Assembly: GCF_003480315.1 (NCBI RefSeq)
Contig: NZ_QUIV01000030.1
Location: 1 to 31,368 of the forward strand
Reading direction: 5' to 3'
Source of the DNA: Clostridium sp. AM33-3
GTDB taxonomy: Bacteria; Bacillota; Clostridia; Lachnospirales; Lachnospiraceae
Length of the DNA: 31,368 nucleotides
The position numbers were made by a program, and so were the translations under genes. The notes under the pieces were generated by a model, which saw nothing but the letters and a program-made list of their open reading frames with translations, had not been told where the DNA came from and searched no databases. Position 1 is the first letter of the stretch. Each line of letters begins with the position of its first letter. This document shows, in pieces, positions 8,223-15,987 of the stretch.

Positions 8223-8252
8223 TTGACAGGGTGGTGTGATTACATATATAAT
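8223..8252 (+). promoter_or_regulatory. Strong predicted promoter for the D-lactate-dehydrogenase-like gene
   Basis: A perfect TTGACA (8223-8228) and a perfect TATAAT (8247-8252) are separated by 18 bases, about 40 bases ahead of the start codon. This is the closest match to consensus in the window and suggests high basal expression. Confidence 0.82.
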
Positions 8253-8290
8253 TCAGACAGAGCACATAAGAGAAAAAGGGGGAGATTATT

Positions 8291-9274
8291 TTGAAGATTG
8301 CGGCGTTTGAAGTGCGTCCGGACGAAAAGGCATCTTTTGCCCGTTGGGCCAGGGAATATCATGCAGAGATTGCAGAATACAGCGAAGTTCCGTCTCTGGC
8401 GAATACGGATCTGGTGTACGGCTGTGAGGGAGTTACCATACTGGGGCAGGGAAAAATTGACCGGGAGCTTTTGATAGAATATAAAAAACTTGGCGTGAAA
8501 TGTATTTCCACCAGGACCATCGGCAGTGACCATATCGACCTGAATGCAGCAAAGGAGCTTGGCTTTCATGTCTGTAACGCAAATTATGCTCCGGATGGCG
8601 TGGCAGATTTTACCATCATGATGATACTCATGTGTCTGCGTCAGTATAAGCAGGCATTCTGGCGTGGCTATGTCAATGATTTTTCCCTGGCAGGACTGCA
8701 GGGCAGAAATCTGTGTGCCATGACGGTAGGCGTTATGGGGACCGGCCGCATTGGACAGCAGGTCATCCGTGATTTAAGGGGCTTTGGCTGCCGCATTCTG
8801 GCATACGATGTTTATCAGAATGCGGAGGTGGCAGAGATGGCGGAGTATGTCGATCTGGACACGCTGTATCGGGAGAGTGATATCATCACGCTTCATATGC
8901 CGCTGCTTCCGACCACCCACCATGTGATCAACCATGAGAGCATTGCAAAAATGAAAAAAGGAGTGATCCTGGTGAATTGTGCCCGCGGAGGCCTGACCGA
9001 TACCGAGGCATTGATCGATGGCATTGAATCTATGCAGATCGGCGCTCTGGGTATGGATACTGCAGAGGGCGAGGAAGGCATCATCCACTGTGACCGCAGA
9101 AGCGACATCATTGCAAACCGAAACTGGTTCTATCTTCATCAGTTCCGCAACGTCATCATGACCCAGCATATGGCATTCTATACTGAGCAGGCAGTAGACA
9201 GTATGGTACAGTGCGGCATTGAGGGAATTGTGAAAATGACAGAAGAGGGAGCGTATCCCACTATGCTGGCTTAA
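8291..9274 (+). CDS. D-2-hydroxyacid dehydrogenase, VanH/D-lactate dehydrogenase-like
   Basis: This is an NAD-dependent enzyme that probably reduces pyruvate to D-lactate, or a related 2-keto acid. The 327-residue protein has the Rossmann motif GTGRIG (150-155). The catalytic trio of the family appears as Arg232 (NCARGG), Glu259 (MDTAEGEEG) and His293 (TQHMAFYTEQ). ISTRTIGSDHIDL and RGFGCRILAYD closely resemble VanH and lactobacillar D-LDH. No D-Ala-D-Lac ligase or D,D-dipeptidase is nearby, so a fermentative role is more likely than glycopeptide resistance. The start is TTG, chosen because GGGGGAG lies seven bases upstream and no ATG fits the N-terminus. A consensus promoter precedes it. Confidence 0.88.
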   Translation: MKIAAFEVRPDEKASFARWAREYHAEIAEYSEVPSLANTDLVYGCEGVTILGQGKIDRELLIEYKKLGVKCISTRTIGSDHIDLNAAKELGFHVCNANYAPDGVADFTIMMILMCLRQYKQAFWRGYVNDFSLAGLQGRNLCAMTVGVMGTGRIGQQVIRDLRGFGCRILAYDVYQNAEVAEMAEYVDLDTLYRESDIITLHMPLLPTTHHVINHESIAKMKKGVILVNCARGGLTDTEALIDGIESMQIGALGMDTAEGEEGIIHCDRRSDIIANRNWFYLHQFRNVIMTQHMAFYTEQAVDSMVQCGIEGIVKMTEEGAYPTMLA

Positions 9275-9318
9275 TCGTCCATGCGATTGAAAGATAGAAT
9301 AACTGATGGAGGATACCC

Positions 9319-11235
9319 ATGGTTTACAATATGGATTTTCTGATTGCGGCAATGGTAATATTGCTGCTGATCCTGTGGGATTTTCTTGGGCAGAAAAGAG
9401 CAGATGATCTGAATAATCAGATATTTCTTTTCTTTGCAGTCCTTGGAATTCTGGATGTGGCAGCGGAACTGCTCAGCAATTATTATATTTCGTCGGGAGG
9501 TGGAGATTTCGGTCTGGCAGCGATGCTGACGACAACGGTCTTTTATCTGTTCCAGGCCCTGCTTCCCTTTACCCTGATCTGCTACATTGTGACGCTGCAT
9601 GACAATAAGATGATTTCTGCAAAAAAAATGCTGCTGCCTGCTTTGCCCACATTTTTTCTGATCGGTCTTGTACTGCTCAACCCGTTTACGGAAAAGCTGT
9701 TTTATTTTGATCTGACAGAAGGATATGTGGAAGGCTCCTGGTATAAGCTGATGTATTACAGCGCCATCGGTCATATGGCAGCAGCCTTTATCCTCATCAT
9801 TTCATGGAGCAGGAGGATGGGATACCGGAAGACCATGGTGCTCCTGGAAATTCTTGTGATAAGTGGAAGCGGTGTGGTGATCCAGTTTCTGGACCACTCA
9901 CTGCTGATGACAGGATTCGGATTAAGCCTTGGTATTCTCGCCCTGTTTATCACGATCAATAACCCAAATGTGAACACGGACAGTCTGACCGGTGTATACA
10001 ATCATCTCTATCTGACCAGAAAATGCAAGGAACTGATCGCAACCGGAAAATCGTTTCATGTCATTACCGTATATCTTTACCAGTTAAAGCATATCAACAA
10101 GATCATCGGGATCCAGGGAGGCGACCGCTCGCTGCAGCTGATGGCGAACATGCTCGGTGAATTATGCGGGAAGAAGGCTTACCGCATTACCGGAAAGAGG
10201 TTTCTGGTGGTGGCCGGTTCCATGAAGGAGTATGAGTATTTTCTTACAAACCTGGAGCAGATGTTTGGTGCAGAGACGTCCATGAATGTGGACAGAAGAA
10301 AAATCAGCATGCCTGTGATCCTCAGTGGTATTACAGAGGCACAGAAACTCGGAGATTGCGGACTGATCCTGGAGTACGCAGAGTATCTGGAATCCCTGGC
10401 GGCGCAGAACGGTCTCACTGAGGTGATCCAGAATGACAGGAAAAACCTGGATGGATTTTTATACCAGAAAAAGGTGGAGCAGTATCTTCACACAGCCATT
10501 TCGGAGGATAGATTTGAACTGTATTATCAGCCGGTTTATTCCATTGCGGAAAAAAGGTTTATCACGCTGGAGGCCCTGAGTCGCCTGTATCATCCGGAGC
10601 TTGGCTGGATCGCGCCGGATGTCTTTATCCAGATTGCGGAAAAGAATCATATGATCGAACAGATCACCGATCTGCAGTTCAGGCGCATCTGCAGGTTCAT
10701 GAAGGAAAACTGCGCAGCACTCAGCAGGCTTTGGAATGTTAAGATGAATCTGTCTTCCCTGGATTTGATGAGGAGCGACTGCAGCAGTCATTTTATCCGT
10801 ATTATGGATGAGTATGGAATCCCGCATGACTGGATCCAGTTTGAGATCACGGAAACCGTTGCGACAGAATATAACGGAAGCCTGAAAAAGGTTGCAGATG
10901 ACTTTACGGCAGCCGGGATTCGTCTTTGCCTAGATGATTTCGGCTCCGGCTATGCGAACCTGAATACGGTTATGCGGCTTCCGTTCTCCTCGATCAAGCT
11001 TGACCGTTCTCTTCTTTTTGATATCTGCAGTGATGAAAAGCGGGCTCTGTTTTATCAGAGCGTGGTGGAAACCTTCCGGAGAATGAATTACAGGATTGTG
11101 GCAGAGGGCGTAGAAACGGAAGCGGAAATGAGACTGCTGAGCAGCTGGAATGTGGATATGATCCAGGGCTACTACTTCTCAAAACCGCTTCCGCAGAAAG
11201 AACTTCTGGAATTGTTAAAACAGAGTTATACTTAA
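9319..11235 (+). CDS. Membrane EAL-domain cyclic-di-GMP phosphodiesterase with degenerate GGDEF
   Basis: The first 215 or so residues of this 638-residue protein hold about seven hydrophobic segments (near 6-22, 34-54, 68-90, 103-121, 145-165, 172-190, 194-213), a 7TM-type sensor. A diguanylate-cyclase-like domain follows, starting at TDSLTGVYNHLY (220-231). The site where GGDEF should stand reads TGKRF (291-295), so cyclase activity is not expected. The C-terminal EAL domain keeps the catalytic and metal residues: Glu418 (EALSR), Asn477 (MNLSS), Glu509 (EITET), Asp539-Asp540 (DDFGSG), Lys560 (IKLDR), Glu596 (AEGVET) and Gln616 (IQGYYF). It should therefore hydrolyse c-di-GMP to pGpG at the membrane. 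GGAGG lies ahead of the ATG. It ends nine bases from the convergent mscL. Confidence 0.92.
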   Translation: MVYNMDFLIAAMVILLLILWDFLGQKRADDLNNQIFLFFAVLGILDVAAELLSNYYISSGGGDFGLAAMLTTTVFYLFQALLPFTLICYIVTLHDNKMISAKKMLLPALPTFFLIGLVLLNPFTEKLFYFDLTEGYVEGSWYKLMYYSAIGHMAAAFILIISWSRRMGYRKTMVLLEILVISGSGVVIQFLDHSLLMTGFGLSLGILALFITINNPNVNTDSLTGVYNHLYLTRKCKELIATGKSFHVITVYLYQLKHINKIIGIQGGDRSLQLMANMLGELCGKKAYRITGKRFLVVAGSMKEYEYFLTNLEQMFGAETSMNVDRRKISMPVILSGITEAQKLGDCGLILEYAEYLESLAAQNGLTEVIQNDRKNLDGFLYQKKVEQYLHTAISEDRFELYYQPVYSIAEKRFITLEALSRLYHPELGWIAPDVFIQIAEKNHMIEQITDLQFRRICRFMKENCAALSRLWNVKMNLSSLDLMRSDCSSHFIRIMDEYGIPHDWIQFEITETVATEYNGSLKKVADDFTAAGIRLCLDDFGSGYANLNTVMRLPFSSIKLDRSLLFDICSDEKRALFYQSVVETFRRMNYRIVAEGVETEAEMRLLSSWNVDMIQGYYFSKPLPQKELLELLKQSYT

Positions 11236-11244
11236 GAATATTTG

Positions 11245-11724
11245 TTATTCTTTGAGTGCAGCAGCGGCTTCGCTCTGGATCTCGTCAGAAAGAATGGAGG
11301 TGCAGTGCGGGCAGCGGGTTGCTGTGATGGCAATCTTTGTTTTGCAGTACGGACATTCTTTTTCGGTCGGCTTTGCAGGCGGAGCCGGTTTCTTGTACAG
11401 CTTGTTTAACTGGCGGATGACAAGGAACACAACAAAGGCCATGATCAGGAAATTGATCAGCTGGGTGACGAACAGGCCGTAAGCGACAACGGAGGTCTGC
11501 TCCTTTGCGGCCTCCAGGGTTGCGTAGTGCTCGCCGTTTAAGGCAAAGAACATGTTGCTGAAGTCAATCTTTCCGGTGATCAGGCTTAGTGCCGGCATGA
11601 CAACATTTTCAACCAGAGAGGTGATCAGGCTGTTGAACGCGCCGCCGATGATGACAGCGACTGCCATGTCGATCATGTTGCCTTTCAACGCGAAAGCCTT
11701 GAATTCTTCCAGAATCTTTTTCAT
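11245..11724 (-). CDS. mscL: Large-conductance mechanosensitive channel with C-terminal zinc ribbon
   Basis: MscL opens under membrane tension and releases solutes during osmotic downshock. The 159-residue protein has the conserved N-terminal amphipathic segment and TM1 (FKAFALKGNMIDMAVAVIIG), a periplasmic loop, and TM2 near 83-105. After a proline-rich linker it ends with CPYC (124-127) and CPHC (138-141), a zinc-ribbon-like module that E. coli MscL lacks. ATG 11724 follows AAGGGGGG and gives the family N-terminus MKKILEEF; an in-frame extension of 20 codons upstream is rejected. A TTGACA/TATACT promoter lies at 11784-11756. It is divergent from a MATE gene and convergent with the EAL gene. 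Confidence 0.95.
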   Translation of the reverse strand: MKKILEEFKAFALKGNMIDMAVAVIIGGAFNSLITSLVENVVMPALSLITGKIDFSNMFFALNGEHYATLEAAKEQTSVVAYGLFVTQLINFLIMAFVVFLVIRQLNKLYKKPAPPAKPTEKECPYCKTKIAITATRCPHCTSILSDEIQSEAAAALKE

Positions 11725-11755
11725 AGGTACCCCCCTTACGTTATTGATTAAAAAC

Positions 11756-11784
11756 AGTATAGGATTTGCGGCAGAAAATGTCAA
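11756..11784 (-). promoter_or_regulatory. Predicted mscL promoter
   Basis: On the minus strand TTGACA (11784-11779) and TATACT (11761-11756) stand 17 bases apart, about 30 bases ahead of the mscL start. Confidence 0.75.
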
Positions 11785-11812
11785 GATTGAGGAAACCTGG
11801 TTTCATATCTGC

Positions 11813-11842
11813 TTGACTCATATATGAAAATAATACTACAAT
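11813..11842 (+). promoter_or_regulatory. Predicted promoter of the second MATE gene
   Basis: TTGACT (11813-11818) and TACAAT (11837-11842) are 18 bases apart. The start codon lies about 30 bases downstream. It is back to back with the mscL promoter without overlapping it. Confidence 0.7.
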
Positions 11843-11871
11843 AAGAGCAATGCTGTAAGGAGGAGAACGAT

Positions 11872-13221
11872 GTGAAAACAAACACAGATTTATTTGAGAA
11901 GGCCTCGGTACCAAAAGCCGTGGCGACAATGGCAGTTCCGACGATGATTTCCATGCTTGTGGTGGTTATCTATAATATGGCGGATACTTTTTTTATCGGC
12001 CAGACAAAAGATCCGCTGCAGGTAGCTGCCGTTTCGCTGGCAACACCGGTATTTATGATTTTTATGGCCCTGGGCCATTTATTCGGAATTGGCGGCAGCT
12101 CCGCTATTTCAAGAGCACTGGGAGAACGAAGAAAAGACCGCGCCTGGCATATCAGTTCCTTCTGCTGTTATGGATCACTGGGACTTGGTGTCATGGTAGC
12201 CGTGATTTCCGTGCTTGGCATGGAACAGATCCTTCATCTGATCGGCGCCAGTGAGAATACCATAGGCTTTGCAAGACAGTATCTGACGATCATTTCCATC
12301 GGCGCGCCAACGATCATGTTTTCGACTGCGTTTGCGAATATTCTGCGCGGAGAGGGAGCATCCAGGGAATCCATGGTCGGAAACCTGCTGGGAACCATTG
12401 TGAATATCATTCTGGATCCGGTTATGATCCTTGGTCTTGGCTGGGGAGTGTCCGGAGCGGCACTTGCGACTATCATAGGAAATATTGCTGCCTGTTTCTT
12501 TTATATTTCCTATTATGTACGCGGAAAATCCATGCTGTCTATTCATGTGAAGGATTTCAGGATGGGAGAGGGAATCGCGGCTTCGGTAGCAGCGATCGGT
12601 ATTCCGGCTTCCCTGAATAATATTCTGATGAGCTTTGCGAACATTATCCTGAATCAGGCCCTGGTTGGCTATGGAGACACACCGGTGGCGGCAATGGGTG
12701 TGGCGCTGAAATCCAATATGCTGGTGGTTCTGCTGCAGATTGGGCTTTGCGTGGGAATCCAGCCGTTGATCGGTTACAATTACGGTTCCGGCAATAAAAA
12801 ACGCCTGATGCAGGTATTCAAATTTACCGGCGTGGTCTCTGTGATCATGGGAATGCTGCTGACTCTGTTTATGATCATTGCCAGAAAAACCATGATCCAG
12901 GTTTTCATCAATGACGCAGAGGTAGTTTCATACGGCATCCGCATGGTGGTTGCCCTGCAGCTTTCCGCACCGTTTATCGGGATCCTGTTTCTGTGTATTA
13001 ATACGATCCAGGGTATGGGAAAGGCACTTCCTTCCCTAGTCCTTACCGTCTGTCGTCAGGGACTGATTTTTATTCCGCTGATCTTTATCCTGAATGCAAT
13101 GCTTGGTCTGGATGGAGTGATCTATGCCCAGCCGGCAGCGGACTATCTGTCAATTCTGGTGGGCATCATGATCTGCATGCATTTATTCCGCTCTATGGAA
13201 CACCGGGAACGTGAAAATTAA
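11872..13221 (+). CDS. MATE family efflux transporter (MepA-like)
   Basis: This 449-residue polytopic protein begins LFEKASVPKAVATMAVPTMISMLVVVIYNMADTFFIGQ in overview, a pattern typical of MepA-type multidrug exporters, with the second-half counterpart IGIPASLNNILMSFANIILNQALVGYGDTPVAAMG. About twelve transmembrane segments can be drawn. The start is GTG at 11872: AAGGAGGAG lies just upstream, and the neighbouring ATG at 11870 is out of frame and followed at once by a stop. It has its own promoter and ends in a terminator, so it is probably monocistronic. The substrate cannot be inferred. It differs clearly from the other two MATE proteins here, so they are not recent duplicates. Confidence 0.9.
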   Translation: MKTNTDLFEKASVPKAVATMAVPTMISMLVVVIYNMADTFFIGQTKDPLQVAAVSLATPVFMIFMALGHLFGIGGSSAISRALGERRKDRAWHISSFCCYGSLGLGVMVAVISVLGMEQILHLIGASENTIGFARQYLTIISIGAPTIMFSTAFANILRGEGASRESMVGNLLGTIVNIILDPVMILGLGWGVSGAALATIIGNIAACFFYISYYVRGKSMLSIHVKDFRMGEGIAASVAAIGIPASLNNILMSFANIILNQALVGYGDTPVAAMGVALKSNMLVVLLQIGLCVGIQPLIGYNYGSGNKKRLMQVFKFTGVVSVIMGMLLTLFMIIARKTMIQVFINDAEVVSYGIRMVVALQLSAPFIGILFLCINTIQGMGKALPSLVLTVCRQGLIFIPLIFILNAMLGLDGVIYAQPAADYLSILVGIMICMHLFRSMEHREREN

Positions 13222-13234
13222 ACAGGAAATTTTG

Positions 13235-13267
13235 AAAAAAGACTGGCCTTTGAGACCGGCCTTTTTT
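13235..13267. terminator. Bidirectional terminator between MATE and the sensor kinase
   Basis: AAAAAAGACTGG (13235-13246) pairs with CCGGCCTTTTTT (13256-13267) with one mismatch and one wobble. A/T runs on both sides would serve both converging genes. Confidence 0.75.
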
Positions 13268-13271
13268 CATT

Positions 13272-14585
13272 TTATAGAAAGACAGAAGCAAAAAAGATAT
13301 GATCTTGATAGTGAAATTCCGTCACGCCATGATAGCGCTGCGCAATGGAGCGGACCGAAGCGGTTCCGGTGCCGAAGCCTTCATGCTTGCTTGAGCGGAA
13401 ACGGCCGTTTTCTTCCATGGGGGCGCGGCAGCAGGTATTGTCTACAGCCAGTGCAATATGCCCGCCTTCTTCCCGGGCACGAATGCGGATAAAAGGTGCG
13501 GTATCGGTACATTCCCTGCAGGCATCCAGTGCATTTTCCAGCAGATTTCCGAGAATGGAGCATAGCTCCGCTTCATTGATGGAAAGTTGCTTTGGCAGTT
13601 CAAGCCGGACGGAAAAGTCAATTCCGGCTTTGCGGGCTTCTTCCGCATAATAGCAGACAATGGTATTGACTGCATAATTTTCGCACCAGGTCCGGGCAAC
13701 ATCCGGAGGCAATGTCATGCGGTACTGGCTGATATACGATTTCAGATCCTCTGTTTTCCCGCTGCCCAGATAATGGTCGATCACATTTAAATGCTGGCGC
13801 AGGTCATGCCGCGCCTGCCGCACAGTCTCCATATGCCTGGAAAGCTGCTGATACTGTGTATGCTGGATGGCCAGAAGTGTTCTCTGCTGGTCAGCCCGTT
13901 CCCTGAGCATTGCCTGCTGCCGGATGATATCAAATGCTTCCAGAAGAATGGAATAGACCATGAACGTCATGACAAGCAGCCATATTCTTGTCAGAATAAA
14001 GCGTGGGGTGCGGACCACATCAATGCTTAAGTCAAAATTGTAAACGCAGATAATAAAAGTACCTGAAAATGGGAGCAGCCAGGCTTTGTGCCAGAATGCC
14101 GGGCTCTTCACCTCAAAAATACGTTCCCTTGCATTTTCCATGAATCGGAGTCCGGGAGGAAGCGTGATCAGCAGAAATACAGAGGTAATCAGCATACTTT
14201 CATTGTGAAGCGAATAAAACGTGAGATCTGAACCGGAAAAAAACCAGCTTTCCAGGAAAAAACAGATTCCGCGCAGTGTAACGATATAATTGAAAATGAA
14301 AAAACACAGGAAAAGCAGTTTCCACGGATTGGTCTTTACGCATAGAAAGTAGAGACTCAGGCATACGATGGCAAAGAGGACATCTGTCATCCGGGTGGAT
14401 TTTGCCTGCTCAACCAGATATAAGTAACAGGATGACTGAAACAGCTGTCCGAGGAAAATCAAAAAAGTAATGTTTTTCAAAGGAAAACGCAGCTGGTTGC
14501 GGAATGGAAACAGCGCCAGAATAAAAAAAGGGATGGAGTACAGCGTTTCACAGAGAAATGCTTTTCCGAATACAGGCCAGTTCAT
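13272..14585 (-). CDS. GHKL sensor histidine kinase (AgrC-like)
   Basis: This is the sensor of a two-component system and should phosphorylate the LytTR regulator encoded just upstream. The 437-residue protein has about six hydrophobic segments in residues 10-215, a short coiled linker, the phosphoacceptor box RHDLRQHL with His260, an N-box SILGNLLENALDAC (Asn347, Asn351), Asp382 in VDNT, and a G-box GFGTG (403-407). The sequence is of the AgrC/HPK10 type. ATG 14585 overlaps the regulator stop as ATGA and is preceded by AAAGGAGG seven bases away, so translation is likely coupled; an ATG eight codons earlier lacks such a site. No AgrB or AgrD-like peptide gene is visible, so the ligand is unknown. 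Confidence 0.9.
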   Translation of the reverse strand: MNWPVFGKAFLCETLYSIPFFILALFPFRNQLRFPLKNITFLIFLGQLFQSSCYLYLVEQAKSTRMTDVLFAIVCLSLYFLCVKTNPWKLLFLCFFIFNYIVTLRGICFFLESWFFSGSDLTFYSLHNESMLITSVFLLITLPPGLRFMENARERIFEVKSPAFWHKAWLLPFSGTFIICVYNFDLSIDVVRTPRFILTRIWLLVMTFMVYSILLEAFDIIRQQAMLRERADQQRTLLAIQHTQYQQLSRHMETVRQARHDLRQHLNVIDHYLGSGKTEDLKSYISQYRMTLPPDVARTWCENYAVNTIVCYYAEEARKAGIDFSVRLELPKQLSINEAELCSILGNLLENALDACRECTDTAPFIRIRAREEGGHIALAVDNTCCRAPMEENGRFRSSKHEGFGTGTASVRSIAQRYHGVTEFHYQDHIFFASVFL

Positions 14586-15331
14586 AAAGTTCCTCCTTTC
14601 CGCAGACAATCAAACAGATATGCTGCAAAAGCTTCTTTGGTTTCCCGTTTCTTGCGGCGGCTGCAGAAGATGCATGCACCGTTTTTCAGGTGAATGGTGC
14701 CATCCTCATGAAAGTCAGCAACCTGTGAAAAATTGAGAAGAAGTCCTCGCCCGCTCATATAGAAGCGTCCGCTTTTGGGAAGCAGGGACAAAAGCTCTGT
14801 GAATGACAGGCGTGCAGCAATATCTTCTTTTGACGTATGGATGATCAGGCGGTGATTTCGTGTCTCAGCATACAGAAAATCATCCAGAAAAATCCGTTTC
14901 GCTGAGGCCTGCCCCTGACCGAGGGATTCCTGGATCTCGATATAAGCCGGCTCGGCAAGAAATGTGCGGATTTCATCAAGACACCAGGACAGGGAGGCCG
15001 CGTCGACAGGTTTCAGCAGGTAATCAAGCGGGTGGACACGGTAACCCTCCAGGGAGTAATCACGTTCCGAGGTGATAAAAATAAGAGGAATCCGTTTTGC
15101 GAAGCTGCGCAGCTTTTCAGCAGTTTCTATGCCGTTTAAACCGGTCCTGTCCAGCATGATATCCATAAAAACAGCATGATAAAGGCCGGGGCGGAAGTGT
15201 GCCAGAAAGTCTTCTCCGTTTTCAAAGCAGTCAAAATCCGCTGTTTCATGATATTTCTCTAAATTCTCCTGGATCAGCCGGATCAGATGTTTCTGATCCA
15301 TGACCAGATCTTCTACAATTGCAAAATGCAT
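14582..15331 (-). CDS. LytTR-family response regulator
   Basis: This 249-residue regulator has an N-terminal receiver with the phosphorylation aspartate Asp57 in FMDIML and the conserved lysine Lys107 in LLKPV, then a LytTR DNA-binding domain from about residue 140 (IFLDDFLYAETRNHRLIIHT and on). Such regulators bind paired short repeats upstream of target promoters. It overlaps the kinase gene by four bases, giving an operon in the order regulator-kinase. ATG 15331 is used; a TTG one codon earlier has slightly better spacing from AGGAGG and cannot be excluded. Divergent from it is a receiver-like protein, and the shared gap holds several inverted repeats. Confidence 0.92.
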   Translation of the reverse strand: MHFAIVEDLVMDQKHLIRLIQENLEKYHETADFDCFENGEDFLAHFRPGLYHAVFMDIMLDRTGLNGIETAEKLRSFAKRIPLIFITSERDYSLEGYRVHPLDYLLKPVDAASLSWCLDEIRTFLAEPAYIEIQESLGQGQASAKRIFLDDFLYAETRNHRLIIHTSKEDIAARLSFTELLSLLPKSGRFYMSGRGLLLNFSQVADFHEDGTIHLKNGACIFCSRRKKRETKEAFAAYLFDCLRKGGTL

Positions 15332-15371
15332 CAAAGCAGAATCCTCCTCTGTGATCTGTAAATACGAAAAA

Positions 15372-15409
15372 GGTCAATGACCAATTTGGTCGAGGATTGA
15401 CCGTTAACG
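15372..15409. promoter_or_regulatory. Cluster of overlapping palindromes, likely regulator binding region
   Basis: Within 38 bases lie GGTCA-A-TGACC (15372-15382), GACCAA-T-TTGGTC (15379-15391), a distal TTGACC arm (15397-15402) matching GGTCAA at 15372, and CGTTAACG (15402-15409). ACCGTTAAC also fits eight of nine positions of the published LytTR half-site. The cluster sits between the divergent response regulator and pseudo-receiver genes, about 40 bases ahead of a TATAAT at 15448-15453 that lacks a good -35. This is an arrangement expected for an activated promoter. Confidence 0.5.
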
Positions 15410-15545
15410 TCGATGTGGTTTTCAGAAGTGTTCCAATTTAGTATGATTATAATACAAAATCCTCCAAAGAAAAAGTTAATGATATGACAATGAATGACAT
15501 AAAAAAAAGCGGAGGAGCGAAATAACCCAAAAGGCAGGTGGAGTG

Positions 15546-15938
15546 ATGGTAAGGGTAGTGATATATGGAGAACGTTCGGAAGAGACAGAAGGACTGGAAG
15601 TGATGCTGCGTACGATCTTAACGGAAAAGCAACAATGGCCGGTCATCCACACCTATATCGGTGATCTGGAAAGCTATCTGCATTTTGTCCGGGGGAATCC
15701 ATATCTGATCATGCTGGTTTGTGCAATGGGAGAAAAAGGAGCACAGATTGTTCGGAAAATCCGGGCTAATAACCCTTCTGCTGCGCTGATCTGGCTGTCA
15801 GATAAAGAAAATACACTGGAGTTCTGGAAGCTTCATGCAAATGCATTTGGAATCTTTCCGCCAGGGAAGGAGCAGCTGGAGGAATGCCTGACAGACTGCC
15901 TTTCGAATTTTTTCACCAAAAACCTAACCTTTAGTTAA
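15546..15938 (+). CDS. Stand-alone receiver-like protein lacking the phosphorylation site
   Basis: This is a 130-residue protein without a recognised family name. Its strand-helix order resembles a CheY/response-regulator receiver: VRVVIYGER (2-10), YLIMLVCAMGEKG (53-65), AALIWLSDKEN (79-89), AFGIFPPGKEQLEECL (100-115). The phosphoacceptor aspartate expected near residue 58 is replaced (LVCAM), and the conserved lysine near 105 is replaced (FPP). If the reading is right, it is a pseudo-receiver that cannot be phosphorylated in the usual way. ATG 15546 follows AGGTGG; a GTG one codon earlier is possible. It is divergent from the LytTR/GHKL pair and followed by a strong terminator. Function is unknown; a modulator of that pair is one guess. 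Confidence 0.6.
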   Translation: MVRVVIYGERSEETEGLEVMLRTILTEKQQWPVIHTYIGDLESYLHFVRGNPYLIMLVCAMGEKGAQIVRKIRANNPSAALIWLSDKENTLEFWKLHANAFGIFPPGKEQLEECLTDCLSNFFTKNLTFS

Positions 15939-15953
15939 TGGTTATCCCGCAGG

Positions 15954-15987
15954 ATCCACCGTACAATAACAGTACGGTGGATTTTTT
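15954..15987 (+). terminator. Terminator after the pseudo-receiver gene
   Basis: ATCCACCGTAC (15954-15964) and GTACGGTGGAT (15972-15982) form a perfect eleven-base stem with a seven-base loop, followed by TTTTTT. Confidence 0.9.

Noticed and set aside
8291..9274. Part of a vancomycin-resistance cluster
   Set aside because: The dehydrogenase resembles VanH, but no D-Ala-D-Lac ligase, VanX-like dipeptidase or VanRS pair is adjacent.
11234..11252. Hairpin AAGAATA/TATTCTT between the EAL and mscL genes as a terminator
   Set aside because: The stem is only seven bases with a single GC pair and overlaps both gene ends; too weak to call.
13272..15545. Agr-type quorum-sensing locus with peptide precursor
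   Set aside because: The kinase and regulator are of Agr type, but no AgrB protease or precursor peptide is present; very short ORFs in the gap (for example 11-14 codons) lack ribosome sites.
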